Of a DNA stretch of 64,000 nucleotides, positions 45,501 to 58,019 are shown piece after piece. The stretch is from the NCBI RefSeq assembly GCF_019112545.1, contig NW_025064896.1:985317-1049316 (forward strand). The letters are read 5' to 3'. A program made the translations under genes and the position numbers. This stretch comes from Guyanagaster necrorhizus (Eukaryota > Basidiomycota > Agaricomycetes > Agaricales > Physalacriaceae). Each line of letters begins with the position of its first letter. The first letter of the stretch is position 1. The notes under the pieces are model-generated. The model was not told where the DNA came from. It worked only from the letters and a program-made list of their open reading frames with translations, and searched no databases.

Positions 45501-46026
45501 CGCCCTCTGTCGAGCCAAAAACGAGATCGACTATGTGTCCGAAGCAATCATCTCTGAAGCCGGAGGGCCCGAGTCCGCCAAAGTGCTTTTCAAAGGTAAA
45601 ATCGTACAAGTCGAACGTCGCACCATCAAAGGGCACCTGTTTGGGGAGATCGTCATTAAAGCCGCAGACGTCAGCGGGAGCGGAAATATGGGAGAGGAAT
45701 TCACCGGGAGTATGAAGATCCCGTTCAAGAACGAGAATCTCGTTGCGAAGACTGTAGCGGAGGATGGGGCGGAGGAGATCGTCGCAGCTGTACCAGATTT
45801 GATATGCGTGTGCGATGCGGCGAATGGTGGTGCAATCGGCACGCCAGAGTATAAGTATGGGCTGTTGGTTGTGGTTATTGGGATACAAGCGTCGGATAAG
45901 TGGACTGCGATACCGAGGGGTATAGAGATTGGAGGGCCGAGAGCCTTCGGGATTGATGTTGACTACAAGCCACTTGGGAAGTTTAACCCGCCGGTGAGTG
46001 TTATTGATGAATATGTCACGCAATAG
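42583..46026 (+). CDS. Hydantoinase/oxoprolinase fused to a DUF917 domain
   Basis: A two-part enzyme of about 980-1000 residues. The ATG at 42583 begins MSKGFRIGVDVGGTNTDGVL, the nucleotide-binding start of the HydA/oxoprolinase N-terminal domain. It is followed by SVTIGTTHFINAVVE and VIRLCGPFSRDVPPGIDWPP. The HydA domain proper has ITQNDGTILPAP, TFSSGPTNSMCGAAFL, MLVVDIGGTTTDCGML and SIGLGGGSIVRKS. From about 44650 the DUF917 half starts (WISIGCYILGTGGGGTPYPH) and runs through ATGGGKGSPAVGIE, EIGGGNGLQGLFLGAS and a conserved tail ending at the TAG at 46024-46026. A short acidic linker (MDDDDDDGED) lies between. In bacteria, similar halves can be separate neighbouring genes; fungi carry them fused. 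It probably acts in the cytosol on a cyclic amide (hydantoin- or oxoproline-like) with ATP; the substrate is unknown. All introns read keep the frame. Confidence 0.9.
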
Positions 46027-46417
46027 ATGGGCGCCTTTGTTCAGTAGAAGATATCAAGCATAGTGTATACATGACTCTCGGGTCTGCTTGTCATTGATCA
46101 GCGAAAATGACTGTATGTAAAAAAGCGTGGAAGGGTCTTCATTGGATATCTACAGATATGCTGCCGCAGTGAATGGCTGTCGAACTTCCGCGAAAATTTT
46201 CGGCGTTAGCAAAGACCGCTCTTCAATACTGTCGTCAAGGTGATGAGGTAGTAATGGAAGGTAAACGGAGACAAAAATTCACCGTAGATGATGGCGAAGT
46301 TCTCTGCCAGACGCCGGCGTCTTCTGGTCCGGACCGAGGTGCCGATGGACCTGCAACACAACATCCGTCAATAGCGCGGCGCTCGACTTGCACCCCAACT
46401 CCTCCACGACGTCTGGA
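46027..46417. other. Intergenic region, presumed Vps39 promoter
   Basis: No supported gene in this 391-bp stretch. A short frame beginning at 46173 runs through the Vps39 start in another frame and is not convincing. Confidence 0.45.
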
Positions 46418-49400
46418 ATGGCCCCTTTTTCTGACCCCAAGACTGTCATCACAGGCATAAAGGAAAGGGTCGAGTCTATTACTGTCCAAGGCGTGTATTC
46501 CAGTATTTTCGATTGGATAGTTCGACTTATTCTTGGTTAGGTGATAGGTTATATGTGGGTACGGCACTAGGAAACTTGCGGATATATGGCATTGATGAAC
46601 ATGCTGGTGAGAGAAATCGGAACTAGACTCTTGGATGGTTATTGGACTGAACTACTGGAACAGAAAATGACAGCGAAATTGCATCCTTGGTCGAAGTGAA
46701 GAAGAATTTGACACGAAAGGCCATCGAGCAAATGGGGTTCATTCGGGACATCAACTCATTGGTCGTACTGTCGGGTATGCGTCCCGAAATTCACCATCCT
46801 TTCTGGCTAAGCATTGAGTAGAGATGACGACAACGCTCTTTCCTTTGCCCACTCTCTCCCCGTCAACAGTTCTTACTCAGGCAAAGGCGGCCTATTCGTT
46901 CACTATCCACAGTTTTACGCAACACTTTGATGCAGAAGGAAAACCAAGCCAGCCGGATGCCAAGACTATCCCAACATTGTTCACATACCTTGTTGTGGGC
47001 TGCCGACGTAAAGTGGTCATTTACACATGGAAAGATGGTGAAGCACAAGAGGTCAAGGTGCGGAACACGCGCTTTTGGTCGAATTATGCATTGACTCTGC
47101 GTTATTTTAGGAAGCGCCATTAGCACATTCACCCAGAGCCATGACATTCATGACCAACGAAGGCATTTGCTTTGCATATTCCCCAACAGAATATGCCGTC
47201 TTCAACATGTCCTCTATGACAGCTGTCGATGTCACGATGCCAGTAACCACATCCACCACGGTGTCTGGTATGGGTGCATTTTCTGGTCTCACGGGGTATA
47301 TGACCCTTGGTCTTGGAGCCAAGGCAAAGCCATCCGTTGCACAAATAAACGAGGCCGATACTCTTATTCTAAAAGACCGTAGGTTTTCACCTCTTAGTTC
47401 CTTGATTGATGAATCTAATGTTAGGCTCTTTTAGACGAAGGTTACTTCATCGGACACGATGGGAGACCCTCTAGAACAAGTTCTATCGAGTGGCCAGCGC
47501 CACCAGAAGAAATAGGCATGTCATTTCATAATTTAGGCGTTTTCCGCGAATTTATTCTTATGCATGGGCAGAATTTGTCAAACCTTACATATTTTCTGTA
47601 CTCCCGGCAGGGACAGTTCCAGCTCCTGAGCCAACGTCCGACCAGCATCAAAATCCAAGTTTTTATCCGACGACTGTCCTTCAGATCCGATCGTCGTTGA
47701 CTTTACGGCCGACTCAGACCATTTCTTATCCGTTCATCCCTCCTGTAGCTCCCACCGGCCCCACGCCACAGAATGCGTCGGTTCGCTTGCTTACTGCCAG
47801 CCCTGCGTCCAAATCTCCGTTATATCTCGTTACGACACCAACGGACCGGACTGCCGCTGCAGCCGAGGGCAGCGCGATATGGCAGTTCTGCATGAAGCCT
47901 TGGTCTGAGCAGATCGACGAGCTAATTCTAAACTGTCAATATGATGATGCGCTGACTCTTGTGGACACGATTGACGTAAAGATACTTCCCGACAAGGTAT
48001 GGAAAGCATTGACAGTCGATTGATTTATTCCAACGACCGTTGCAGGATGCGAGGAAGACGAGAATACGTGCTCTTCATGCTGTCTCCCTGTTCCGGACGT
48101 CAAAATTCGATGCAGCTGTCGACACCTTTACTGAACTAAATATTAATCCTGCAAAAGTTGTCGCGCTTTATCCTGATGCTGTGGCGGGGCGATTATCCGT
48201 TGCTCCGGACCGGTGGATACCTCTGTTTGGTGGACCAATCCCTCCCGACGATGCGCCTGCAACGCCTTCCAGCGACGATTCAAAAAATGATAGCCAGGAC
48301 AAAGTCTCTGTTGACGTTGTTGAACAGTTGGCTGCCTTCCCTCCAACTGGGAGTATTAGGGGCAGGTTCAGGACTGGACTTACGGCTTTGATGACCCCAA
48401 CGCCGCCCAGAGACGATGATTCAGCTTCTATACGTAGCAAAACAAAGCGCACTGTTCCCGGTAAGACTCTCGACTTCGATTATGTTAAATTCTTACGCTT
48501 TCCAAAGATAATTTTAAGCGGTCGGTTGAAACCTTGGTTAGGTACCTGTCGGACCGCCGGCCCAAGGTCGATGCAGCGTTGGCTGCCATGGGTATAACAC
48601 CTGCACGCCAGTCTCACAAGACCCCGTCTCTCAACGAGACCTCTGTCGACGATCTGTTCGCTCTGCCTGATGCTCCCTTGTCAGCATTAACACCTGAGCA
48701 GTTGCTTCGTTTTGCTCAAGTCGTGTACACTGCACTTTTCAAGTCGTATCTGATCATTCGTCCGGGTTTGTTGGGTCCTTTGTGCCGAGTACCTAACTGG
48801 TGTGAAGTCTCCGAAGTTGAGGAGGAACTTCGGGCTCATCGTGTGAGTATCCCTGTATTCAGTGCGGGCATAAAGTGTCATTGATGTTCCTTCTCCAGAA
48901 ATTCGGAGAGCTTATTGATCTATATAAAGGGAAGAAAATGCATGACAAAGCACTGGAACTTTTGAAACAGTGCGCGGATTAGCTCCATCTCATAGAACAT
49001 ACCTGAGCTGATATTCCGTTCCTTTAGGCTCAGCGACGAAGAGGAAGACATGCTGGACAAGTTACGACCATCAATTTTCTATCTCCAGAGGCTTGGTCCG
49101 GAGTATCTGGATCTGATTTTCATGGCCTCGCGCTGGATATTCGACGCGGACCGGAATATGGCTTTTGAGGTGGGGCCGTGTCCTCATTGCATTTTTTTAG
49201 TGTTCTAATTTTACTAGATCTTTACCTCCGAAGATGTTGAGCTCCCTCGAACGGAAGTGGCCGACTATTTAGAAGGAATCGAGCCATCCCTTTGTGCAAA
49301 ATATCTGGAATATCTAATCGAAGAGAGGAAGGAGGAATCTACAGATTTTCACGATCGTTTGGCAGAGTTATATTTGTCTATGACGCTCGTCGCCAGAAAG

Positions 49401-50351
49401 AGGGGTGACAGTGGCAAGTGGTATTTGATGAGAATGCTCTATCACAATTATTCATATCGACTTTCCAGACTTGCACCAGGAGCTGCACGCAAAGCTCTTA
49501 CAGTTTATTGATTCGACGAGCTATTACAACGTTGACCATCTGTACGGAATACTTTCGTCCGAAGGTACGGCTGGACTTCAGATTTATCGTCGCCTTGTCA
49601 GCCTTACTCTGGATCAGATCTTTTCCAAGCCCGCGCAATTCTGCTTGGCCGATTGGGACGGCACGACCAAGCTCTCGAGCTCTACGTCTATAGGTTACAT
49701 GATTACATGAAGGCAGAAGAGTGAGTTCCTTAATTATATAGCTGTTCTATAACTGATATTTGTAGGTATTGCAAACGATATTATCAGTCGGAGGGCGAAA
49801 CGAGCAACATTTATCTTACCCTGTTGCGTATATACCTTCGGCCCACGGTCAAAGATACACAAGACTATCTGCATCCTGCATTGGACCTGATCAGTCGCCA
49901 CAGCCCTCGGCTCGATGCCGTCGAAACGCTTAAACTCCTTCCTCCACTTGTCACTGCTGAAGACATTCGCACCTTCTTGGTCGATGCAATGCGAGTTCCG
50001 ATTTTTAACAACCGCGTTGTGCGGGGTATCAGTAAATCGCGGAATGACCAACTATCGCGTAAGTTGATGATCCTGCAAACCAAGCGCGTCAAAGTTACGG
50101 ATAGTCGCATGTATGTCTGCCTCATTTGTGGCTCAGAAGACATTCTTAGATGCTTATCACTTGCAGATGTCCACAATGTCATAAGCGGCTGGGGAATAGC
50201 GTCATCGCTGTGCATTCGCCTAGGTAATTACAGGACTTTCGGTTCCCCTCTTTTTTTTTTTTCAGCGCTGACATGAAGCTTCAGAGGTGAAGTTACGCAC
50301 TATCAGTGCCGTGAAGCTTTTTCCCGTCGTTTGAGTGAGACGAGGCGGTAG
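46418..50351 (+). CDS. VPS39: Vacuolar protein sorting protein Vps39/Vam6 (HOPS subunit)
   Basis: Tethering subunit of the HOPS complex, acting with Rab7/Ypt7 at the vacuole or late endosome in membrane fusion. I place the start at 46418 (MAPFSDPKTVITGIKERVES). The next exon joins through a GC-AG intron (46491-46540) to give VQGDRLYVGTALGNLRIYGI, the start of the citron-homology (CNH) domain. CNH continues through MTTTLFPLPTLSP and TLILKDHEGYFIG. The middle contains the Vps39 domain-1 type region (YTALFKSYLIIRPGLLGPLC; KFGELIDLYKGKKMHDKALE) and clathrin-type helices. The C-terminus has Vps39 domain 2 and ends in CPQCHKRLGNSVIAVHSPRG, a zinc-ribbon-like CxxC, before the TAG at 50349. Around 15 exons, about 1000 residues, typical for the family. 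It converges with the ankyrin gene, leaving 189 bp between stops. Confidence 0.92.
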
Positions 50352-50540
50352 CTTGTTGGAACATCTATTTCATTCACAGGGACTGACATGTATGAACAGT
50401 TCGGATGATAATCATTTGTACAACAGTGTTACTACTATATACCAATACAACAGCTAGATTACACTTCATCTACTTTGTAACTTCTACTATATAAATACAG
50501 TACTTTTTTTTTTTTGCACATGTGAGAGTACACCTGCATG

Positions 50541-53442
50541 TTAGAGGTATGCCCTCCTTTTTACACTACGCACAGCTTCTTTGACAATACGAAGCCAGCT
50601 GACGACTGTGTCAAGATCGTCTAGTGCGCCACCGATTCCTGCTTCTATCTTTCGTAAAAGCAGACGACGAATAGCACGTGTCTCTTCGTTGTCATTTTCG
50701 ACTATGGTTTCCGCCACAGAAAGGGTAGAGGATACATGTGACGCCAATGACAATAAGGACGCATTGCTGACGCGTGTTGAGAGAAGCTGAGAATATCCTG
50801 GCGAACCTTTAACGCCGCCTTCGTTTTCTTCTAGGGCTTGTCGGTAATCCGAGATCATAGCCCTTCTTTTCTGTAAAGGGGGGGTGGGTTTCGGCTATGA
50901 GGAAAAGGCGGGGAAGGAAGGACTGACTTTGACTGCCCTACATATGATTCTTTCCGCACGAGAAATCGATTGTGTTGTTTTCAGGGTGATATGCTGGGCC
51001 TGCAAGATAAAAGAAAACTTGGCCTTTGGCGGCGAACAGAAAGGGTGGGTGGGAAACTTACACATGCAATGGCATCTGCGATACTGTTCAGATCGCGCTG
51101 TGCGGCAGCAAGGACGACGTATGACGTCCGTAATGCGTTATCGATGGCTATGCCACGGGGCGTAGGGGGCTTGCCGGAATCTACCTCCACGTCTTCGGTT
51201 ACGCCCGATTGAATATCCGTGTTGGAAGACCAGTCCGATACCACTCGCTTGAACCAGGCTTTCCACTTGGAGGCCGGTCGAGATTTTTCCTCTTCGCTTG
51301 GAGGGCCTTTCTTCTTTCTGGAAGAAGGTGACACGTCAGGCGCAGGGATATTCGAGGGAGTAGGCGGCCTGCTGCTACTCTTAGAAGGTGTAGGGGGCTC
51401 AGAATCCGTCAGCGATAACGACACTGCGACGGCCGTCTTCTGAGAATCTTCAGATTCCCTCTTGTCCTTCCTGCTGGGATTGATAGGCTCGATCCCGCGC
51501 TCCTGGATCAGCTTGCCTGCATCTCGAGCGACTACGTCAAGGAGCTTCGAAAGCCCTCCGGCTGCAGAAGACACTGCGGCAAGTTCGTCGGATACTTCCC
51601 CGACGCGTGCGCGAAAGTGCTGCATGAGAGAGGCAGAAAGCCGAGTGAGATCAGAAAGGAGGCGATCGAGGTAGTCGAGGTAGGAAGGGTGCATGTCGTG
51701 CCGAGAGGTGAGGGATGTAAGGCGGAGGTTATTAATGAGCTGATGCGCCGCGGTGGGCATGTCCAAGTCAAGAGAAGAAGAAGATAGGCGGTCCTGAGCA
51801 TACATTGCTCGCAGGTCCGAGAAGGATGAGAAGGAAGGGATGGAAGACGTAAGGGGTCGAATTGTGCGCATTGATAGCGATGAAGCGGGTCGTAGGCTTT
51901 CCGCATCTTCTCCAAATGCTACTCGAAATTCTGGCTTTGCCACTTCAAGGGCTGTGAGTCTGGAAGAATGGGGCCCGTTAGTCGCGAGTATGGCGGCGGA
52001 AGTAATGACTGACGTACCCCCGAGAATTTCGTAGTCCACGGACTGCGCCAGTTTGGTCATAGTCCAAGAGAACCATCAGCAGATTGATACAACAGCCATG
52101 TTCGGCAGCGATGTGAATGCATGTCTCGTCCTCCTTGGTTCTGGCTGCCAAGGGAGCTTTAAAATCCCAAACGAGGCGTGAAACGAAGTGGACCAAAGAA
52201 GAAACACGGTCATCGTCCTGGAAAACGTATGCAGAACTGGAAAGACAATGAAGCGGGGTAAAATGTTCATGCGAGGTGAATAGAGAAACGTCGGCTCCTG
52301 CGTAGTACAGTGCATCCAGAATTTCCAATGAAGGACTCCGGACGGCGGCGCAATGATGGATGGGGCTCCAGCCTTTGGGATCAGGGGCATTAACGAGAAG
52401 ATGCGATGAGTGAGAACTTGTACACGAAAACAGTGGAGTCAGTAGTGAATGTAGACATGTCAAATCAGAGGATGTGACTGAGCGAATGATTGCACGAGTT
52501 AATTTTGATGTGAATGAAGGAGAAATAGTGGCTGGAACTGGAGGATCAGATCCATCTTGACCACATGAAAGTTCGAAGGTACAGGCCGAATTCAACAATA
52601 ACCTGCTTCCAGAAGCGGACTATAACAGACCGCTCAATTGTTGCGGTGATAACAGTGGAGAGGGGGGGGGGGGAGAGGGAACAATTACCTTAGCTTCACG
52701 CCAACGATGACGGCGCAGAATCTCTTCACAGAGATAGAGTACCTGCGGATGTGCCATGGCAAATTGTACGGATGTACGATGGTTCCGATCCCTGAAATCT
52801 GGCCGGGCACCATGATGCAGCTAAAAACAGCAAGGTCAGACACCGATGGCAATTTTTTTTTTTAACGCCAGGTGAGAACTTACTAAAAGTTGGACGACGC
52901 GTAAATTGCCATCCCGGGCGGCATCTACGAAAGAACCCATGTCAAAACGCGAGAAACGTGAAAACGACGCGTCCGTACACATAAGTGACGTGGCCCCATG
53001 GGTGTCCATGCCGTCGACGGAGACGGTGTGGAGACTGCCCTCTAAAAGGAGACGGACGACGTCGTACATGTTCAGCCATGCCGCCATACCGATGGGAGTG
53101 ACGCCATTGAATGCCTCTTGTGGGGCATTGAGGTTATACAGGGAAATCTCGGGACGCCCAAGAAGAATCCTGATGACATCCAGGCGGCCGGCAGTCATTA
53201 GGGTCTCGGGTGAGACGTCCATGTTATCCCAGCTGATGATTGATTTCAGTAAAATCATACTCGGTGTGGACCAAAGCACACACTCACTGTTCCCCTGCTA
53301 CGGCACACATTATCGCAGTCCTCCCAAGCGAGTCGAGGGCATTCACGTTGGCCCCGTCTTCGAGAGCGCGACGGACACCCTCTTCGTCGCCCGCCAATGC
53401 AGCCCGATGCAAACCAGAGTGTTCAAAAGAATGTTGAGCCAT
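50541..53442 (-). CDS. Ankyrin-repeat protein
   Basis: The start is the ATG at 53442 (MAQHSFEHSGLHRAALAGDE), which leads straight into ankyrin repeats: GVRRALEDGANVNALDSLGR; AGRLDVIRILLGRPEISLYN; NGVTPIGMAAWLNMYDVVRL; RDGNLRVVQLL. A second group follows after introns (WSPIHHCAAVRSPSLEILDA; HFTPLHCLSSSAYVFQDDDR; DETCIHIAAEHGCCINLLMV). The C-terminal 350 residues are helical and Ser/Pro-rich, with a DSEPPTPSKSSSRPPTPS segment rich in TP/SP sites and a closing helix ending VRSVKRRAYL. The layout (ankyrin block, long helical-disordered tail) resembles the fungal Mbp1/Swi6 cell-cycle factors, but no KilA-N/APSES DNA-binding domain is present at the N-terminus. It could be a Swi6-like partner; that is only a suggestion. 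About 780-800 residues. Confidence 0.8.
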
Positions 53443-54281
53443 CGACCAGGGAAAAGAGAGAGGGGGGAGGGGGGGGGAAGCAAAAAGAAGGATAGAGCGC
53501 GCGAAGAGAAACCAAGTCAAGAGCTGTTTTTGTGTAATTTTTTTAAATCGGTGCACACGAAGGGGATGGAGAGAAGCATGAGTTAGTTATATAAGGAGGC
53601 GAGGCATCAGAATCTTCCCTTGAGGACGGGACACATTTTGGGCAAGTTGTGCGCACATAATATGGCCAGATACAAATTGGTCACACGAGGCAAGTCCCGG
53701 CTCAAGGTCCCCGGACAACATGCGTTTTAGACCCTCTGGTTGTAATTTTTTGCAGCTGACGTACGGACCGGCGAATTTTGAGGGTGGGTGTGCCTGTTTT
53801 GGTAATCTGAAGGGTTACCTACTTGGATCTGTCCAGTTGCCGGTATTTACAGACTAACCGGATGTAATCATCCCTCTTCAGGGGAGGAGTCTGCCCGTCG
53901 GACCCGACGTCGACCAGGCAGAAATTTCACCCGATGCTGCCGGCTGCGCCTCTGGGAACTGCACAAAGTCCATCGTACTCACAAATATCCCTTCTTCAAC
54001 CTTTGATAATTCGATACACAAATCCCTTCCAGCCACAAGCTTAGTAAAGACATTCAAATATTCATACGTATAGTGATGAGATGCGTTGGTAAATATACAA
54101 TGACGGTTCATAGAGGATGCGCAGGTTCATGATATATAATTGTGATTGCTTTTATGAGTAGATGAAAACGAGAAAGCACAGTGAAAACGCGAGATAAAAC
54201 ATAATGAAGGGAAATTGTGAAGGCTCAGGAACCCATGAGGCGATTGATGAACATCCCGGAACGCTTGTTGACACCCTCACT
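53443..54281. other. Intergenic region
   Basis: Promoter region of the ankyrin gene and 3' flank of MEX67. A 77-codon minus frame (53878-54111) has ordered-looking composition but no known motif or exon partner. I do not call it a gene. Confidence 0.4.
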
Positions 54282-56535
54282 TTAGACAAATGCCTCCCTG
54301 CCTAATGTTCCCTGCGATCACGGAGTGTCAGTGATACAACAAATGAAATCCAGGATAAATACATGAACCTTCACTGCTTCAAAATTCGCAATGGCAGCCT
54401 CCAAATTCCAATTGTTTCTTGACAGACAGTCGTAGCCAAACGGAACAGTCATTCCAGTTCGCTGGCATATTTGCAGGACAACAGAGCGTGCAGGCTCCTC
54501 CTACAATATTCATTGAGATTTGCTTCGTCTCAGACGGCGGATAGACATACAATCTGCTGGAGAAGCTGTTCCTGACCAAGTTGCTGCTGTGGCGTCTGTT
54601 GAACAGGCGTTGACGAATCCTGCGCTTTCTTCGGCATTCGCTTCTGAGCATGGACGAGCATGGGACCTGGCTTCCATGCCTCCGGACTTGAGTAGCCACG
54701 TATTGTCCACTGATCCGACACGATAACAACATCCCAACCGTTCATTTTGGCCCTAAACCCTCACTTCCATTAGACATGACTTGGCAAGCCTACGATGACC
54801 ACTTACCTGGTCCCCGCAGCAGCTGGCGTTAATATGAATGTTCTATCGAAAGACCTCAGGCCTTCTGCTGGCACTACAAGACATCGATCAGAGATGAGAG
54901 TGTTGTTTCAATGGCGACTTACTTTCTGCGAACTGTCCATGAATCATGACCATCAAGGCAACATCACTCCCATGAGGCACTATCATCCCGTCTACACAAA
55001 AGTTTTCTCCTGGACCTGCTATGTCGTGATGCGTCTGTGGGAGTGACAGGAGTGCCTTGATGGTCGCCTCGGCCCCTACATTCAGTCTTGTATCCTGCTT
55101 ATCTGCCCAAGACCGCATTCTCGACAGGTTTCTGGAACCACCATCTTTAACGTCCAACCAGTTATTCCAATCAAGTTTCTTTTGATTAGGCAGTCTACTG
55201 TGAAGACCCTGAAGTCGAGCACGCTCTGGTATGGAGGTGTTAACGCAATAGGAAAAAGTGCAAGCGGGATCATAAGCATCTAAAAGTGACGCGCGGCTCT
55301 TGTCGAATGTGTCGAGGTAACGAAAGAGGAACGAATTCACGAGATCCGGACTTGCACCGTTAATCATGGAAGGACCCATGTCAAAGGGGAAAGAAGTGGC
55401 GAAGGGCTTAGGAACGGACGATGAAGACGAGGACGCTTGAGGAATGTCGAAAGCTATTCGAACAATGGGTTCCTGATCTAGTAGTGTGATTGTAGGAAAG
55501 CGTCGGGTAACCTCGCTGCAACGACCTTGAGAGACCAAAAGCCTAGGTAAGGAGAGCCTCGTACCTCTTATAGAACTCCGCGCGACCTTTTTCATACTCG
55601 CTGACTTGTAACGGATTGCCGGACAACATAAGCTCTTGAAGTCGTAGCATCTGCACTTTGCCAGCCCTGCCGGTGAGGATGTCAAGGTCCTTGTAATTTC
55701 TGATGTTGTTGCTCTGCAGTGAAAGCGCCTCAATGTCTCCCAGGTAATGGGAGAGAAGGCTGAGGTGTGCGCCGGAAAGATGATTATGGCTGAGATCAAG
55801 TTTCAACACCTAGCTCTAAGGTGAGACCTTAAATTAGGAAATGGATCAATAACGTACTGGAGGCTGGAGCAGCTTCGCCAGCTTGAAGATGACGCCCGCC
55901 TCTCTCGCGGACCCACCATGACCTGGTGGTGTCAAGTTGTGTTTCTTGACGACTTCATCTTCGATCATGTTCTAGAACAGACACACAGCTAAGGAACAGA
56001 CACACAGCAACAAAGAACAAAACATACGGAAAGGTTGAGCAGTTGTAACTCGGGATTATAACGCCTCTTAACGAACTCTTTCCACGGTTCTATTGCGCTC
56101 TTTCGACTACTGGACACCAACCCCGGAACTATTGCAGCAGAACGGCGCCGGTCACCCGCCCGCCTCATGGATGCGCCACGGATGGACAAAGCTGCCGGTG
56201 TCAAGGGTGATGATGATGATGATGACGGTGCCATGCGCGTAGCCAGAGAAGACTGCGAGCGAGCGTAAGTTGCAAGATTACAAAGTCCAGCGACGGAAAT
56301 GAAAGCGTCATCCCTGCGCTGCTAAAAAGATGAGTAGAGGGACAATTACCGTTCGTGAAGGTCCCAAATGTGCTTCTATGGCACGCGTTCTATGCGACCG
56401 AATCTTGGAAGAACCCTTTCGACCTCCTGGTTTGTCTGTGACATCCCGCATGGTGGCGTCTCCGTCGATAAGTCCTGCTTTTCGGAGCGTAGTCGACGCA
56501 AGAGTGCCAGGGGCGGGGGTTGGACTTGAAAACAT
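54282..56535 (-). CDS. MEX67: mRNA export receptor Mex67 (NXF1/TAP family)
   Basis: Nuclear export receptor that carries messenger ribonucleoproteins through the pore, normally with Mtr2/NXT1. The start is the ATG at 56535 ([14 protein letters not shown]). The N-terminal part is basic ([19 protein letters not shown]) and includes a Ser run encoded by a TGA/TCA microsatellite near 56208-56227. Leucine-rich repeats follow ([40 protein letters not shown]). The NTF2-like domain contains [20 protein letters not shown] and later [20 protein letters not shown]. The C-terminal UBA-like TAP-C domain reads [20 protein letters not shown] then [16 protein letters not shown], followed by a last exon GTLGREAFV and TAA at 54282-54284. 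This is the full family layout (RNA-binding region, LRR, NTF2-like, UBA). It shares a 273-bp divergent promoter with the RRM gene. Confidence 0.92.
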
Positions 56536-56808
56536 GTTGTTTTTAAGGATTATCGGGCCTCCGTGGTGGCAGAAATTGAGGGAGATAGAAACACTGAAGA
56601 ACGTATGATGGTGGTCAAGTGCCAAGTCAAGAGTCGACTCTCATCCGCGACAAGTGGCAATGCGCCACAATATTCCCACGATATTGTCTAGATTGTTTCC
56701 AAAATAGGGAGCATCTTAGGACAATTATGAGGCGTCACGCATCGTCTGTTGGTAACGAAACCGCCGTTCGCCCCTCTCGAATACCTTTTTCTAGCGAAAA
56801 AGGACTGC
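56536..56808. promoter_or_regulatory. Shared divergent promoter of MEX67 and the RRM gene
   Basis: Only 273 bp separate the two start codons, so the promoters and leaders of both genes must overlap or abut. I see no clear TATA box. Shared control of two RNA-handling genes is plausible but inferred only from position. Confidence 0.5.
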
Positions 56809-57810
56809 ATGGCCTCGGAACATCTCTCTTATCCAGCTCCAGAACCATCTTCGTCAACTTCCACTGCAACGCCAGCGAAAGAAAGGATACTGAAGGATAG
56901 AATCTACGTTGGAAACTTACACCCATCTATCGACGAGTGAGCGGGTCCATCAGCTTGAGACCGCGCTGGCACTAATGGTCCACAGATACTCTCTTCTTCA
57001 AGCCTTCTCGAAATTTGGCAAAATCTCTAAATTGGACTTTCTCTTTCACAAGGCTGGTCCGCACAAGGGCAAACCTCGAGGTTATGCATTCGTGGAGTAT
57101 GAGAACGCCAACGTGAGTGACTTGCTGTCATTAAGATTCCTTGTTTCTGACCCGGGTCATTCTTTCTTTCATGCTTTTTCCGTCAACGATTACTACCAAT
57201 CTTCGTATTAAAAGACCCGGGGGTAGCTGCAGAGGATGGAGGACTGACTTTTTTGCATATCCAGGATGCTGCTAAAGCTCTCGCATCAGCGCACGATAAA
57301 CCTCTTCGCGGTCGCTCCCTTGTCGTAACATACGCTCATCAAGCACCCCTAGATCAAGCCGGTGGCTTGGGGGTGAAACGGAAGTCGATGATGGAGAGTG
57401 GACGTCCCACGACATTGAGCATGATCAAAGGACGACATAAGGACAAGTGCGTCTTTCATTCTGTTGTAGATCTCTTGTCGACCGGACTGATTTACTTTCA
57501 TAGGACGCAAGACAAGATTGCTATGATGGAAGCCAAGCTTCGTCAAATGGAAGGTATTGAACATGCTATACCGCATCATCCCTCGCTGCCCGCAAAACCT
57601 CCTGCTCCGATAAATTCACTGCCCATGAAGCCAGATGAAAGCTCCTTGCAGGCTGTGTCTATGTCTGATGCGAAATCCATGGTCATAGAAATTCCAGTCA
57701 CTGCGAAGCTACCAGAAAAGCCGATGCTGGTGCCTAAGCAGGTAGAAGTTAAAAAGCGAGTATCTTTGGCTGGGGTGAAAATCGTGAAATCGCAGCGAAA
57801 GGAGGGATGA
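56809..57810 (+). CDS. RBM18-type RNA-binding protein (single RRM)
   Basis: Small RNA-binding protein similar to animal RBM18. The start at 56809 gives MASEHLSYPAPEPSSSTSTA. The RRM follows: DRIYVGNLHPSIDE (RNP2-like) joins across an intron to YSLLQAFSKFGKISKLDFLF. Next come the RNP1-like KGKPRGYAFVEYENAN and, after a second intron, DAAKALASAHDKPLRGRSLV and VTYAHQAPLDQ. The LDFLFHKAGPHKGKPRGYAF stretch closely matches the RBM18 pattern (DFLFHKSG..GQPRGYCF). A short basic segment and a third intron lead to a C-terminal Pro/Lys-rich tail ending VSLAGVKIVKSQRKEG. Four exons, about 250 residues. Exact RNA targets are unknown. Confidence 0.85.
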
Positions 57811-58019
57811 TAGAAGTTTGGTCTCTTAGGTGTTATGTTGTCGCAATATATTGTTCAAATTTTTAACAGCTTGGTGGATAGAAAATAGCCAGGATTACCT
57901 AAACCACTTGCTGCAAGGTCCTGCCAAGTGCTGGGTGAGGAGAGGATAAACATTCGAAACAGGATAGATTGGGACACGACTTGTAGCAACAACAAAAGAT
58001 TTGAATTCAAATGTAATGT
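57811..58019. other. Short convergent intergenic region
   Basis: 209 bp between the 3' ends of the RBM18-type gene (plus) and the uncharacterised gene (minus). Nothing else seen. Confidence 0.5.
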
